A DNA stretch of 64,000 nt from Leptolyngbya iicbica LK (GTDB lineage Bacteria > Cyanobacteriota > Cyanobacteriia > Phormidesmidales > Phormidesmidaceae). The translations under genes and the position numbers were made by a program. The notes beneath the pieces are model-generated. The model saw only the letters and a program-made list of their open reading frames with translations. It was not told the origin of the DNA and did no database searches. The stretch's first letter is position 1. Each line of letters starts with the position of its first letter. Positions 44,192-53,599 of the stretch are shown here, piece by piece. The stretch lies in NCBI RefSeq assembly GCF_004212215.1, contig NZ_QVFV01000009.1, forward strand, positions 62,001-126,000, in the 5' to 3' direction.

Positions 44192-45586
44192 ATGTCGCAA
44201 TCGTTTGACCGCTACACCGATCAGATTGCTGCGTTGATTGACCAGTACCGCGATCGCGTCGATTTTCTGGCCATTCGGTTGGAAGAGTCGGAAGGCACCG
44301 ACATTTTGCTGCGAGGGGGCAAGGTCGAGACCTTGAGTGAAGGCATTTCTCTGGGCGGGCAGGTGCGGGCCTGTCACAAAGGCGGCTGGGGCTTTGCCAG
44401 CTTTAACCAATTAGAAGATTTGATCGAGCGAATTGAGGGCGCGATTCACGCGGCTCGGTTGGTGGGCGATGATGAAACTCTCTTGGCGGCGATCGATCCC
44501 GTGCAGGTGCGATCGCCTCTCTTGATGCGGGGGACCGACCCTCGCACCATTTCCCTAACGCGCAAAAAAGCCCTCTGCACCCACTACGACGACATCTTGC
44601 AGAGTGTGGACGAGCGCATTGCCACCACTTCCGTCCGCTATAACGACGTCACTCAACGGCTATTGCTCGTCACCTCCGAAGGCACCCACATCGAGCAGAG
44701 CTGGTCGGATATGGAATTGCGCTTGGCGGCGACGGCGCGGAATGGGGACACCGTCCAAACCGGGCGAGAAACGAATGGCTCCCGCCAAGCCTTCGAAGAT
44801 CTGGAAAATCTGGATACGCAGGTGCGCAGTGCCGCCGAACGAGCAGTCGCCGCCTTAGATTTGCCCCCGGTCAAAGGCAACACCTACGAAGTGGTGATTG
44901 ACCCGGTGTTGTCGGGTTTGTTCGTCCACGAAGCCTTTGGCCACCTCTCGGAAGCCGACATGGCCTATGAAAACCCTGATTTGTTGGAAGTCATGACTCT
45001 GGGCCGTCGCTTTGGCCCTGAGAATCTGCAAATTTTTGATGGTGCCTCCCTCGAAGGTCATCGCGGCAGCTACAACTATGATGACGAGGGGTGCCCCGCC
45101 ACGACCACGCAGTTGATTCAAGATGGCGTCTTGGTGGGACGGCTGCATTCCCGCGAGACGGCAGGCAAACTGGATGAGCAGCCTACGGGTAATGCCCGCT
45201 GCCTCAGCTATCACTATCCGCCCTTGGTGCGCATGACCAATACGTGGATTGGTCGCGGCAACACGCCGGTGGCCGATCTGTTCTCCGGCATTCAAGAAGG
45301 GGTCTACGCCAAAAACTGGCTCGGCGGCATGACCAATGGTGAAATGTTCACCTTTACGGCGGGGGAAGCCTGGATGATTCGCGATGGCGAACTGGCGGAA
45401 CCCGTGCGGGACGTGACGCTATCGGGCAATGTGTTTCGCACGCTGGCAGATATTGAGGGCATTGGCGACGACTTTTATTGGGATGAGTCGGGAGGCTGCG
45501 GTAAGGCGGGCCAAAGTGGGCTGCCCGTGGGCTGCGGTGGGCCGAGTCTGCGCATTCGCAATGTGGTCGTGGGGGGCGAAGCTTAG
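44192..45586 (+). CDS. tldD: TldD family metalloprotease
   Basis: 464 aa from ATG 44192, with TTGGAGG just upstream; the frame extends to 44177. The zinc-binding motif HEAFGHLSEAD (HExxxH) is intact, and GASLEGHRGSYNYDDEGCP, TGNARCLSYHYPPLVRMTN and the C-terminal GGPSLRIRNV are typical. In bacteria TldD usually acts with a paralogue, TldE/PmbA, to degrade or mature peptides. No tldE lies next to it in this window; in cyanobacteria the pair is often unlinked. A RecB-like nuclease gene follows after 5 nt. Confidence 0.92.
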   Translation: MSQSFDRYTDQIAALIDQYRDRVDFLAIRLEESEGTDILLRGGKVETLSEGISLGGQVRACHKGGWGFASFNQLEDLIERIEGAIHAARLVGDDETLLAAIDPVQVRSPLLMRGTDPRTISLTRKKALCTHYDDILQSVDERIATTSVRYNDVTQRLLLVTSEGTHIEQSWSDMELRLAATARNGDTVQTGRETNGSRQAFEDLENLDTQVRSAAERAVAALDLPPVKGNTYEVVIDPVLSGLFVHEAFGHLSEADMAYENPDLLEVMTLGRRFGPENLQIFDGASLEGHRGSYNYDDEGCPATTTQLIQDGVLVGRLHSRETAGKLDEQPTGNARCLSYHYPPLVRMTNTWIGRGNTPVADLFSGIQEGVYAKNWLGGMTNGEMFTFTAGEAWMIRDGELAEPVRDVTLSGNVFRTLADIEGIGDDFYWDESGGCGKAGQSGLPVGCGGPSLRIRNVVVGGEA

Positions 45587-45591
45587 ACGCC

Positions 45592-46368
45592 GTGCTGCGA
45601 TTGTCGCAAGGTCAACTGAGTCTGCTGGAATATTGTCCCCGGCGCTATCAGCACACGATTTTGGAGTCGCTGTCAGTGCCGTCGTCCCCGGAGTTGCTGG
45701 CGGCGCAACAGTGGGGCGATCGCTTTCACCTGTTGATGCAACAGCGCGAGATGGGGTTGCCCATTGACCCGGTGCTGCAAGCCGATACCGAACTGCAAAC
45801 CTGTCTGACCCAACTGCAAGCTCAAGCTCCAGAGCTCTTTGACACGACAGGAGAAGTGTTTCGTCAGAGTGAGCATGAGCGATCGCTGATCTTCCAAAAT
45901 TTTTGGCTGACGGGGGTGTATGACCTGCTGCGGCTGTGGGGCGATCGAGCCGAAATTGTGGATTGGAAGACTTACTTACAGCCCAAAAGCTTGGTTCATT
46001 TGCAAAGAGATTGGCAAACCCGTCTCTATTTGTATGTGCTGGCCGAAACCACCGACTATCCGCCGTCAGCTATTTCGATGACCTACTGGTTTGTGCGCAC
46101 GGTCGATGCTCAGTCTGGGAAACTCACCCCGCAGCAGGTGCGCATCCCCTATTCTGCGCCACAGCATCAGCAAACTCGCCTAGATTTAGAACGGCTGACG
46201 CAACGGCTCACTGATTTGTTGGCCGTCGGTATTCCCTTTCCACAGATTACTGACGAACTGGAAAAATGCGATCGCTGTCCGTTTACGATTCGCTGTCAGC
46301 GCGCCCACACGAACGATCTCGTGACTGAGCTGACAGCATTTGAAGAGATTCCCGAAGTGGTCATCTAA
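45592..46368 (+). CDS. PD-(D/E)XK nuclease with probable Fe-S cluster (RecB/Cas4-like)
   Basis: 258 aa from GTG 45592, 5 nt after tldD. The nuclease core shows GVYDLL and the catalytic EIVDWKTY, with a later QTRLYLYVL helix (motif QxxxY). Four cysteines, one in EYCPRRYQ at residue ~15 and three in EKCDRCPFTIRC near 223-234, match the C-(n)-C-x2-C-x5-C iron-sulfur layout of Cas4 and AddB-type nucleases. It probably acts on DNA ends. No CRISPR or recBCD gene is near, so a repair role is more likely than adaptation. Co-transcribed with tldD by spacing. Confidence 0.85.
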   Translation: MLRLSQGQLSLLEYCPRRYQHTILESLSVPSSPELLAAQQWGDRFHLLMQQREMGLPIDPVLQADTELQTCLTQLQAQAPELFDTTGEVFRQSEHERSLIFQNFWLTGVYDLLRLWGDRAEIVDWKTYLQPKSLVHLQRDWQTRLYLYVLAETTDYPPSAISMTYWFVRTVDAQSGKLTPQQVRIPYSAPQHQQTRLDLERLTQRLTDLLAVGIPFPQITDELEKCDRCPFTIRCQRAHTNDLVTELTAFEEIPEVVI

Positions 46369-46437
46369 GCGAGTAATTGGGAAGCTGAACTCCTAAGGGG
46401 ATCTCCGCAAAAGAAATTACCCGAAAGAAGGTGCGGC

Positions 46438-46518
46438 GTAGGTTGCGGTTGACGTCAGGAAACCCAACAGCATCAAGGATTCAAGCATGTTGGGTCTCGT
46501 TCCTCGACACCAACTTAC
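46438..46518. repeat. MITE-like imperfect inverted repeat
   Basis: The stretch begins GTAGGTTGCGGTTGA and ends CGACACCAACTTAC, and carries the internal pair AACCCAACA / TGTTGGGT. It resembles the cyanobacterial non-autonomous repeats built on CAACCTA / TAGGTTG ends with a GTTGGGTTTCGTTCCT core. Lies in the convergent spacer between the RecB-like gene and the PBP gene. No target-site duplication was resolved. Confidence 0.6.
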
Positions 46519-46623
46519 GAGGGGAAATTTATTTCTAGAGAACTCCTGAAGCGAAATTCAGGTGCCAGGCAACACCCGCTAGCGTGACTCGATGAATCAA
46601 ACACGGCTTTGCATACAATCTCC

Positions 46624-49044
46624 TTAGCCGTCGTTAGAAGGAGGTGCGGGTTGGGGGACGGGCGCGGGCTCTGGCGGTGGCGGTGCAGGGGCCGGAGCGG
46701 GTGCCGGTTCGGGGATGGGGGCGGGTTCGGGGGCTGCGGGTTCGGGAATCGGAGCCGGCGCGGGCGCGGGCGCGGGTTCGGGAACCGGGGTAGGTGCAGG
46801 GGCTTCAGGCTCAGGCGTTGGTGCGGGCGTGGGCGCCGGTTCGCTTGGTGCCCCCCCACCAATATCGCTCAGCGACCCCGCGCCACTCGGAGCAGGATCG
46901 GCCGCGCTGTCGGCGCTAGCATCCCCGGCGTCCGAATCGGCACTCTCAGCGGCGGCATTCTCAGCCGCATCCTCGTCATCATCTGAGGCGGTGGCTGCTC
47001 TCACGCGACCGGGTTTAATCGGTTCGGCTTCGATACTGCCCTTACGGCCTGCGAGCTGGGGCAAGGGAGGAAAGTCCTCTTCGGGGATATCATCCAACAG
47101 CTTAGAGACAAAATCGCCCCAGGCGGCCGCTGCCGAGCTGCTCACACCCCAAGTGCGGCTATTGTCATCATTGCCCAGCCACACTCCCACCGCCAATTGG
47201 GGAATGTAGCCGATAAACCACAAATCGCGATCGTTTTCCGAAGTGCCCGTTTTGCCCGCGACGGGACGACCAATGTAAGCTCGTCCCCCGGTGCCACCTT
47301 CCACCACACCTCGCAACATCCAGGTCATAATCGCGGCGGTGGTTTCGTCAACGGCTTGGGTCGGGGTGTTATCAATCTCGTAGATGACTTTGCCTGAGCT
47401 ATCGCGGACTCGACGAATGCTGTGTACTGGGTGATGCTGGCCCTGACGGGCTAGCGTGCCATAGGCGCTGGTCAGTTCTAACAGGGTGACTTCAGACGCG
47501 CCAAGGGCGAGGGAATAGGTCGGGCGCAGTTCGGATTCGATGCCCATGCGCTGGGCCATATTGATGACCGGATCAAAGCCCACATCAATTAAGACTTTGA
47601 CTGCCACAATATTGACGGAAGAGGTCAGCGCCTGGCGCATAGAGACCGTGCCGCTGTATTTGCCGTTGTAGTTTTTGGGTTCATAGCCGTCGACTACGAA
47701 CTTGGCGTCAGCATAGGTTTTGTTGGGGTCAAATCCGGCAGCGATCGCGGTTGTATAGACAAACGTCTTGAAGGTAGAACCTGGTTGTCGGAGCGCCTGG
47801 GTTGCCCGGTTAAATTGGCTGTCGTTAAAGTCTGTCCCCCCCACGACCGCCTTAATTTCGCCATTGCGGGGATCAACCGCGACTAAAGAGGCTTGGCTGA
47901 ACCGCTGGCGGCTTCCCACCGTCTCTACAGTTTCATTAATGGTTTCCTGAGCCTTCTTTTGCCAGTCCGTGTTCAGAGTGGTTTCAACCGTTAGCCCCCC
48001 GGCTTCGACCACTTCGGGTGGCAAGATCTCACTCAATTGCTTTTGGACAAAAATCGTGAAGTAGGGAAACTCGCTGTAGAGAAACTTGGGCTCATTGGGG
48101 GTGGTGGCTACTTCTTCCGCTAAGGCGGCGTCAGCTTCTGCCTGAGTGATTTTTTCGTTTTCCAACATGCGGCGAATCACAATGTTGCGTTGGATTTCTG
48201 CCGCTTGCGGATCAACCAGAGGGGAATAGGCGCTTGGCGCCGGGGCCATGCCCGCAATTAAAGCCGCCTCCGACAGCGTCAGCTCATCTACGGGCTTGCC
48301 GAAATAGACCCAGGCGGCATCCGCCACGCCATAGGCTCCGGCCCCCAGATAAACCAGGTTGAGATAGCTCTCAATAATGTCAGCTTTGGTAAATTCGTCT
48401 TCGATCTTGAGGGCCAGCAAGGCTTCTCGGGCTTTACGCTGCAAGCTCCGCTCTTGATCGAGAAAGGCGATCCGGGCCAATTGTTGCGTAATGGTACTAG
48501 CCCCCTCGACGACATCGCGTTGGCGCACATTGGCCAAAGTTGCCCGCGCAATGCCCTGATAGTCAATCCCACTGTGCTCGTAAAAGCGCCGATCTTCCGA
48601 CGCAATGAAAGCGGCAATTAGCGTATCGGGAATGTCGTCGTACTCGATCTTTTGACGGGTGGCGGGACCGATTTTCTGCAAAATGACGCCATCTGCCGAG
48701 GTGATCGTAATGGTGCCTTGACGTTCAAACGTTTCTAAGTCGGTCACAGCGGGCAAATCGGCTTCCGTTGTCTGCCAAATGCGATGGGCGCGACTCACCC
48801 CCGTGGCACTGATGGCCCCTGCGACTAACACCAGCCAAAACAGGGGACGATAGTGGAGGGGACGGCGATAGGGCGGGCGGGGCTCCTGCTCAGTGTCCGC
48901 CCCAGGGGAGGCCGATGGATACACTTGCCGCTGCGCCGCTGATGATGAGCTGCTGGTTACTGGTCTCGAATGTGGCCGCGCAGAAGGAGCCGCTTTGGAA
49001 CTGGCAAATAATTGTCTGAATCGTTGAACGAAAGTATTAGCCAC
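46624..49044 (-). CDS. Class A penicillin-binding protein (bifunctional glycosyltransferase/transpeptidase)
   Basis: 806 aa, GTG start. A Ser/Pro-rich cytoplasmic N-terminus leads to one membrane helix near residues 74-90. The glycosyltransferase has SEDRRFYEHSG near 149 and STITQQLARI. The transpeptidase has SxxK as STFK (Ser near 424), SSVN near 473 and KTGTS near 597. It polymerises and cross-links peptidoglycan at the outer face of the membrane. After about residue 690 comes an acidic, then Pro/Ala/Glu-rich tail of ~115 residues, longer than usual, and likely a periplasmic spacer. Convergent with the RecB-like gene. Confidence 0.94.
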   Translation of the reverse strand: MANTFVQRFRQLFASSKAAPSARPHSRPVTSSSSSAAQRQVYPSASPGADTEQEPRPPYRRPLHYRPLFWLVLVAGAISATGVSRAHRIWQTTEADLPAVTDLETFERQGTITITSADGVILQKIGPATRQKIEYDDIPDTLIAAFIASEDRRFYEHSGIDYQGIARATLANVRQRDVVEGASTITQQLARIAFLDQERSLQRKAREALLALKIEDEFTKADIIESYLNLVYLGAGAYGVADAAWVYFGKPVDELTLSEAALIAGMAPAPSAYSPLVDPQAAEIQRNIVIRRMLENEKITQAEADAALAEEVATTPNEPKFLYSEFPYFTIFVQKQLSEILPPEVVEAGGLTVETTLNTDWQKKAQETINETVETVGSRQRFSQASLVAVDPRNGEIKAVVGGTDFNDSQFNRATQALRQPGSTFKTFVYTTAIAAGFDPNKTYADAKFVVDGYEPKNYNGKYSGTVSMRQALTSSVNIVAVKVLIDVGFDPVINMAQRMGIESELRPTYSLALGASEVTLLELTSAYGTLARQGQHHPVHSIRRVRDSSGKVIYEIDNTPTQAVDETTAAIMTWMLRGVVEGGTGGRAYIGRPVAGKTGTSENDRDLWFIGYIPQLAVGVWLGNDDNSRTWGVSSSAAAAWGDFVSKLLDDIPEEDFPPLPQLAGRKGSIEAEPIKPGRVRAATASDDDEDAAENAAAESADSDAGDASADSAADPAPSGAGSLSDIGGGAPSEPAPTPAPTPEPEAPAPTPVPEPAPAPAPAPIPEPAAPEPAPIPEPAPAPAPAPPPPEPAPVPQPAPPSNDG

Positions 49045-49187
49045 GACTCAACTTAGCCTCTCACCAAACTGATATTGAAACATTACCGCGATCGCTTCAG
49101 CACACTCTATACCAGAGACGCTATCCAAGAAACCGTAATCGACCCGCGAGGTTGTCGATCCATTTGAACAGCGACGCTTCAAGGGGT

Positions 49188-50186
49188 TTACACCAAAGCC
49201 GAGTGGCCTAAAGCAAGGCCCGTGACCAACATACCTAACACCAAAAAGGGCTGGGCACTGGCCTGATACTTCACATCATTTTCCAGGGGATTTCGCAAAA
49301 AGTACATGTCCTGAAAGGTGATTTGCGGAATAATCAACAGCACCAGAATAACCGCGTACAGGTTTTGATGAATGCTCATCAGGTAAGCTGCTACGCCCCC
49401 TTGAAACAGGTCAATCATCAATACACAAATCCACGCGGCGGTGCCCACGCCAAACATCACGGGCAAAGATTTGAGCCCCAGCTGGCGATCGCCCTCCACA
49501 CTTTTGAAGTCGTTCACAATCGCGATGCCCAGTCCAGCCAAGCTGTAAAACAGGGTGAGCAAGACAATCGTCAGATTGAGTTCGCCAAAGAGGGCGTGTC
49601 CGGCCCACCAAGGCAACGCGATGTAGCTCGCGCCCAAGGCATAGTTGCCCAGCCAGCCATTTTGCTTCAGTTTTAACGGTGGCGCTGAATAGATGTAAGA
49701 CAAAAAAGAGCCGCCGATTGCCAGCGCGGTAATCGTGGGGAACTCATGCCCAGCCCACTGATCCAGCGCATAGGCCACACCCACGCCAGCGCCTAGCAGC
49801 ACCAAAATCTGCACCACCACTTGAGGAACGGAAATAGCGCCGGAGGGGATGGGCCGATAGGGCTCGTTAATGGCGTCGATTTCGCGATCGTAAAAGTCGT
49901 TAATGGTCTGGGTATAGCCGGTCAGCAGCGGGCCAGACATCAACATACAGGCTGCCGCAATTAAGACACATTCCAAATTCCAGACGTACTGGCCAGACGA
50001 GGCCGCACCACAGACGACTCCCCAGATGAGTGGAATCCAGGTGATCGGCTTCATCAGCTGGAGGCGAATTTTCCAGATGGAAGTTTCACCCGCTTCAGCC
50101 CCTTTCATGCCCAAGAGCTGGCGTGTTTTGCTCCCTTTCGCCGCCTCTACTGCATCCTGTGGTGCTTCCGATACGGGGTCAACCAT
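49188..50186 (-). CDS. chlG: Chlorophyll synthase ChlG
   Basis: 332 aa from ATG 50186, with GGAGATTTT upstream; the frame runs open to 50285. UbiA-type prenyltransferase with motif NDFYDREIDAINEPYRPIPS (DxxxD) and a second Asp motif NDFKSVEGDRQLGLKSLPV. About nine membrane helices. It esterifies chlorophyllide with phytyl or geranylgeranyl diphosphate in the last step of chlorophyll synthesis. The N-terminal ~30 residues are polar, as in other cyanobacterial ChlG. Next to an ArsA-like gene on the same strand. Confidence 0.96.
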   Translation of the reverse strand: MVDPVSEAPQDAVEAAKGSKTRQLLGMKGAEAGETSIWKIRLQLMKPITWIPLIWGVVCGAASSGQYVWNLECVLIAAACMLMSGPLLTGYTQTINDFYDREIDAINEPYRPIPSGAISVPQVVVQILVLLGAGVGVAYALDQWAGHEFPTITALAIGGSFLSYIYSAPPLKLKQNGWLGNYALGASYIALPWWAGHALFGELNLTIVLLTLFYSLAGLGIAIVNDFKSVEGDRQLGLKSLPVMFGVGTAAWICVLMIDLFQGGVAAYLMSIHQNLYAVILVLLIIPQITFQDMYFLRNPLENDVKYQASAQPFLVLGMLVTGLALGHSALV

Positions 50187-50402
50187 ATAAAATCTCCAGT
50201 GACTATCTGCGTTTGTGATGGATATTGACTGTCGATGACCTGAGAACGGGCGACCTCGTCGGAACGCTCCGGACGATCGCGTCAAAGTTAGTAAGGTAAC
50301 CCAAAACTTCGCTGTTTAGGGTGTTCGATTACCCACAAATTTCCAATCTTCCAGCGCTATGGGGAAAGCCGTGATCGCTCACGATCCCCTTCCCGAGCCT
50401 GT

Positions 50403-51491
50403 CTAAAACGACAGAATGAGATAGTCTTCCTGAAATTTGGCTCCCTGCACTGAACGGTTTTTGAGGCTGGCTGGCAAAAACAGGTTGCGTCGTTGGTCGC
50501 CTGCTGTGACCGTCACCTCGGGGCCGTATTGTGTCAGGTCAATATCGGCCTTGCTAAAGCCGGGCAAAAAGAGCTTGACCTGCTTTTCTGCCTCGTTAAT
50601 CACGACTGGCGAAGGAGCATTTTGCACGGCCGCATCCAAACTCGGGACGGCGGCCATCAATGGTTGCCAGTTGCCGTCAGCCAACGGAGGAAAGTCATGG
50701 ACGGGCAACGGGGCAAAAGTTTGATCGTCCAGTTGGGCTTGGTAAGCGATCGCGCCCCCTACGGTCATGCCGATTTGCTGCGCACTCCCCCAGAGATAGC
50801 GCGCCATGTCGGCATCGCCCGGCTCCGCCGTGGTCACCAAAAAGCTCAAATGATGTGATGCCGACTGCACCACTTGTCGCCCGGCGGCTAGAAAATCTCG
50901 TGCCTGCTGTACGGGCTGGTTGATGGACTCTTGGCTCCCGCTAATATTCAGGACGGCTCCTGCAACGGGCTGGATAAACGGCGACAGCGCCCGGGCCAAC
51001 TCCGACTCGGCCAGTACTTTTTGAAAGCGCCGAATGTACCAGTCCATTTGCTCTGGCAAGCCCCACATACGCAGAGATGCCTTGGCCGAGATACCATCCA
51101 CAATCAAATAGTCGTATTCTTGGCTGTCATACAGCACGCGAATAGCATCTAACGTGAGCGCATCTTCCATCCCCGGCAGCAGTACCAGCTCCTGACCAAA
51201 GACCTGCTTCAGTAAGGGATTGCGCAGATACTGCGCCTCGATGCCTTTGACTACATCCCAGCTTTTTTCTAATAGCTGTGCCGACTGGAGTTGTAAGGTC
51301 CACAGATTGGCTCCCAAGGCTTGGGCCTCGGTGGATAAAGGTTGGCCCCACAACACTGCTGGCAATGGCCCGCTGTCTTGGGTCAGCCAAAGCACTCGGG
51401 CACCTTGCTCGGCTAACTGTCGTGCAAAGGCTACCGAAGCAATCGCACAGCTACTTCGCGATTGCCCAAGAAAAGTCAAAATTTGAGGCAC
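50403..51491 (-). CDS. ArsA/GET3-like protein with degenerate P-loop and HSP20-like C-terminal domain
   Basis: 362 aa, GTG start. Order of elements follows the cyanobacterial ArsA_HSP20 type: N-terminal P-loop region, YDYLIVDGISAKASLRMWGL (switch-like region), LVTTAEPGDADMARYLWG, and a C-terminal beta domain KQVKLFLPGFSKADIDLTQYGPEV read in two parts. The P-loop, normally GKGGxGK(T/R)T, here reads LGQSRSSCAIAS and lacks the deviant Walker Lys and the Gly pair. It may therefore not hydrolyse ATP. Homologues target tail-anchored proteins or bind metalloids; role here unknown. Confidence 0.8.
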   Translation of the reverse strand: MPQILTFLGQSRSSCAIASVAFARQLAEQGARVLWLTQDSGPLPAVLWGQPLSTEAQALGANLWTLQLQSAQLLEKSWDVVKGIEAQYLRNPLLKQVFGQELVLLPGMEDALTLDAIRVLYDSQEYDYLIVDGISAKASLRMWGLPEQMDWYIRRFQKVLAESELARALSPFIQPVAGAVLNISGSQESINQPVQQARDFLAAGRQVVQSASHHLSFLVTTAEPGDADMARYLWGSAQQIGMTVGGAIAYQAQLDDQTFAPLPVHDFPPLADGNWQPLMAAVPSLDAAVQNAPSPVVINEAEKQVKLFLPGFSKADIDLTQYGPEVTVTAGDQRRNLFLPASLKNRSVQGAKFQEDYLILSF

Positions 51492-51536
51492 AAGTCTTAT
51501 TTATTGATTGAGTAACGCCAAGTTCAATCTATTCAA

Positions 51537-51737
51537 TTATTGAACTGGGGACAATTCGTCCTCAAAAAACCAGGTGGAGTAGTTGCCGTCAAACTCAACC
51601 ACAACTCCAACGCCGCTGCCATCAACCATTCTAAATTGGCGAATGACGCCGGTTTTGCCGAGTCGCTCAGCGACGTCTGGAGAGACGCGATCGCGCAACC
51701 GTAGAACTTTCACCTGTTGTCCAATTTCTAAGGCCAT
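51537..51737 (-). CDS. DUF2862 family small protein
   Basis: 66 aa from ATG 51737; an in-frame GTG at 51752 is possible. Pattern MALEIGQQVKVLRLRDRVS, GKTGVIRQFRMVDGSGVGVV and STWFFEDELSPV fits DUF2862, a small beta-rich family found in cyanobacteria and plants. No function is known. Sits between the ArsA-like gene and hisF, transcribed away from hisF. Confidence 0.75.
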   Translation of the reverse strand: MALEIGQQVKVLRLRDRVSPDVAERLGKTGVIRQFRMVDGSGVGVVVEFDGNYSTWFFEDELSPVQ

Positions 51738-51885
51738 GCCTAACCTAACCACCTGAAAATGAGAGATTTAAGATCGGTGCTCACACCGACCAATCCACAG
51801 TTTATCAGCGTCTTGCGCCATCCTGGACTAAGGTAGATAGCGAAAATAAATTCCCACCCCTAAATGGTGGTTATGGTGAGTCATT

Positions 51886-52659
51886 ATGCTGGCAAAGCGA
51901 ATCGTTCCCTGTCTGGATGTCAATGCTGGGCGGGTGGTCAAAGGGGTCAACTTTGTGGATTTGCGCGATGCTGGTGATCCCGTAGAACTAGCCCAGGCAT
52001 ACAACGACGCTGGGGCTGACGAACTCGTGTTTTTAGATATCACCGCGACCCACGAAGATCGCGGCATCTTGCTCGACGTGGTTTACCGCACCGCTGATCA
52101 GGTATTTATTCCCCTCACGGTGGGCGGCGGCATCAATTCCTTAGAGCAAATCAAACAACTGTTAAGGGCCGGAGCCGACAAGGTCAGCATTAACTCGGCG
52201 GCGGTGCGCCAGCCAGAATTGATTGATCGGGCGAGCGATCGCTTTGGTGATCAGTGCATTGTGGTGGCGATCGATGCCCGCAAACGGGAGGCGGCTGACA
52301 ATCCGGGGTGGGATGTGTATGTGCGGGGCGGTCGACAAAATACCGGCTTAGATGCCATCGAGTGGGCAAAAGATGTCGTGCAGCGCGGCGCGGGAGAATT
52401 GTTGGTCACTAGCATGGATGCCGACGGTACCCAAGCGGGCTATGACTTACCCCTCACCCAAGCGATCGCGCAAGAAGTTGACGTACCCGTTATTGCTTCT
52501 GGCGGGGCCGGCAACTGTCAACACATTTATGAAGCTTTGACTGAGGGGAAAGCGGAAGCCGCCTTGCTGGCCTCTTTGCTGCACTATGGACAGCTCACGG
52601 TGGACGAAATCAAAACTTACCTGGCGGAACACCAAATTCCCACACGACCGGTCAAATAG
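51886..52659 (+). CDS. hisF: Imidazole glycerol phosphate synthase subunit HisF
   Basis: 257 aa, typical length. TIM barrel with the N-terminal [20 protein letters not shown] (catalytic Asp in CLD), phosphate-binding [17 protein letters not shown] (second catalytic Asp), [16 protein letters not shown] and IASGGAGN. With HisH it makes imidazole glycerol phosphate and AICAR in histidine synthesis. The other his genes are not in this window, as is common in cyanobacteria. Confidence 0.97.
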   Translation: MLAKRIVPCLDVNAGRVVKGVNFVDLRDAGDPVELAQAYNDAGADELVFLDITATHEDRGILLDVVYRTADQVFIPLTVGGGINSLEQIKQLLRAGADKVSINSAAVRQPELIDRASDRFGDQCIVVAIDARKREAADNPGWDVYVRGGRQNTGLDAIEWAKDVVQRGAGELLVTSMDADGTQAGYDLPLTQAIAQEVDVPVIASGGAGNCQHIYEALTEGKAEAALLASLLHYGQLTVDEIKTYLAEHQIPTRPVK

Positions 52660-52900
52660 AGCATCGGCAAGAATGGGACTGCTGGTAGCGATCGTCTTGG
52701 GAAGAAGCAACGTTCTCCAACTCCTTCCTCGCGACAAACAATGACAATTCATCTTCTATGAGTTCAGTGTTGCGAAATCTAAACCGATTAGTAGCGATAA
52801 ACCGGCAGGAAAACCGCGAATTCAGCTCGGCACGGCACGAGGCGCGATCGCCCCAAAGCTAACAACTTCATTAAATTGCTGTTACACTGCTTAACATAGG

Positions 52901-53233
52901 TTGTTTAATGTACAGGTACGAGACGTACTAGGCATTTGTATGCTCTTCCTCACCGTAATTGTTGTGATCGCTTTGGTGGCTTGGGCCCTGCGCCTGATGG
53001 ATCAAGCCGTCAAGAGCCAGGAATTTTCGTTTATGTTGGCGGGCTTTTTGGTCGCTTCCTCGGCTGTCGCGATGATGACGGTTTACTTCTTGATGAGCAA
53101 TTACGTGCTTTACATGGATCAAGTGTTTGATGGCGCGCCGCTGCAGAGCGCTTCGATGATTTACGAAAACGACAGTTACGCTTACAACAGCTTGCTGTCA
53201 GGCGAAGGTACTCCTGCACAACGGCAGTATTAG
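52901..53233 (+). CDS. Hypothetical two-helix membrane protein, 110 aa
   Basis: Open from TTG 52901; ATG 52940 is an alternative start. Two membrane helices: MLFLTVIVVIALVAWALRL and FMLAGFLVASSAVAMMTVYF-LMSNYV. The C-terminal ~35 residues are polar (SMIYENDSYAYNSLLSG). No family recognised. Codon use and membrane layout support coding. It lies between hisF and the giant membrane protein on the same strand. Confidence 0.65.
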   Translation: MFNVQVRDVLGICMLFLTVIVVIALVAWALRLMDQAVKSQEFSFMLAGFLVASSAVAMMTVYFLMSNYVLYMDQVFDGAPLQSASMIYENDSYAYNSLLSGEGTPAQRQY

Positions 53234-53599
53234 CAGGTTGCCGATCAGCGGCGGCTAGCGATAAATCAATTTGGACGGCGCGATGTCGTTCTTTGTGCAT
53301 TGAGCGTCGTCAATAGTTTCAGGTTTTAACAGTGTCTTGATTGTGCTAAATGGAGCGCCAGATGCTTTGGCAGCTAGCATTCCTCAATGATCAACGGCAT
53401 CGTCGGCTATTGCCTCGTACAATACGGTGGGCGAATTCTCTGACAGGGGTTGTTGTCGCTAGTTTTCGATGAATGCTGGCTGGAGCTGACAGATTAATCC
53501 AGCTGTCTGCTGCACCCCCCTGCTGCCAACGTCGTGCGAACGGTGAGTTTGCCTTGGGGAGATTTCTGACCCATTGGGCAGCAATATTGTGGCGAGGCA
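53234..53599. other. 366-bp intergenic region
   Basis: No supported ORF, repeat or hairpin is seen. A GAGG box at its right end serves the next gene. Confidence 0.4.

Noticed and set aside
46609-47209. Gly-rich + strand frames opposite the PBP tail
   Set aside because: They are mirror products of the Pro/Ala/Glu repeat in the PBP gene, with no independent evidence.
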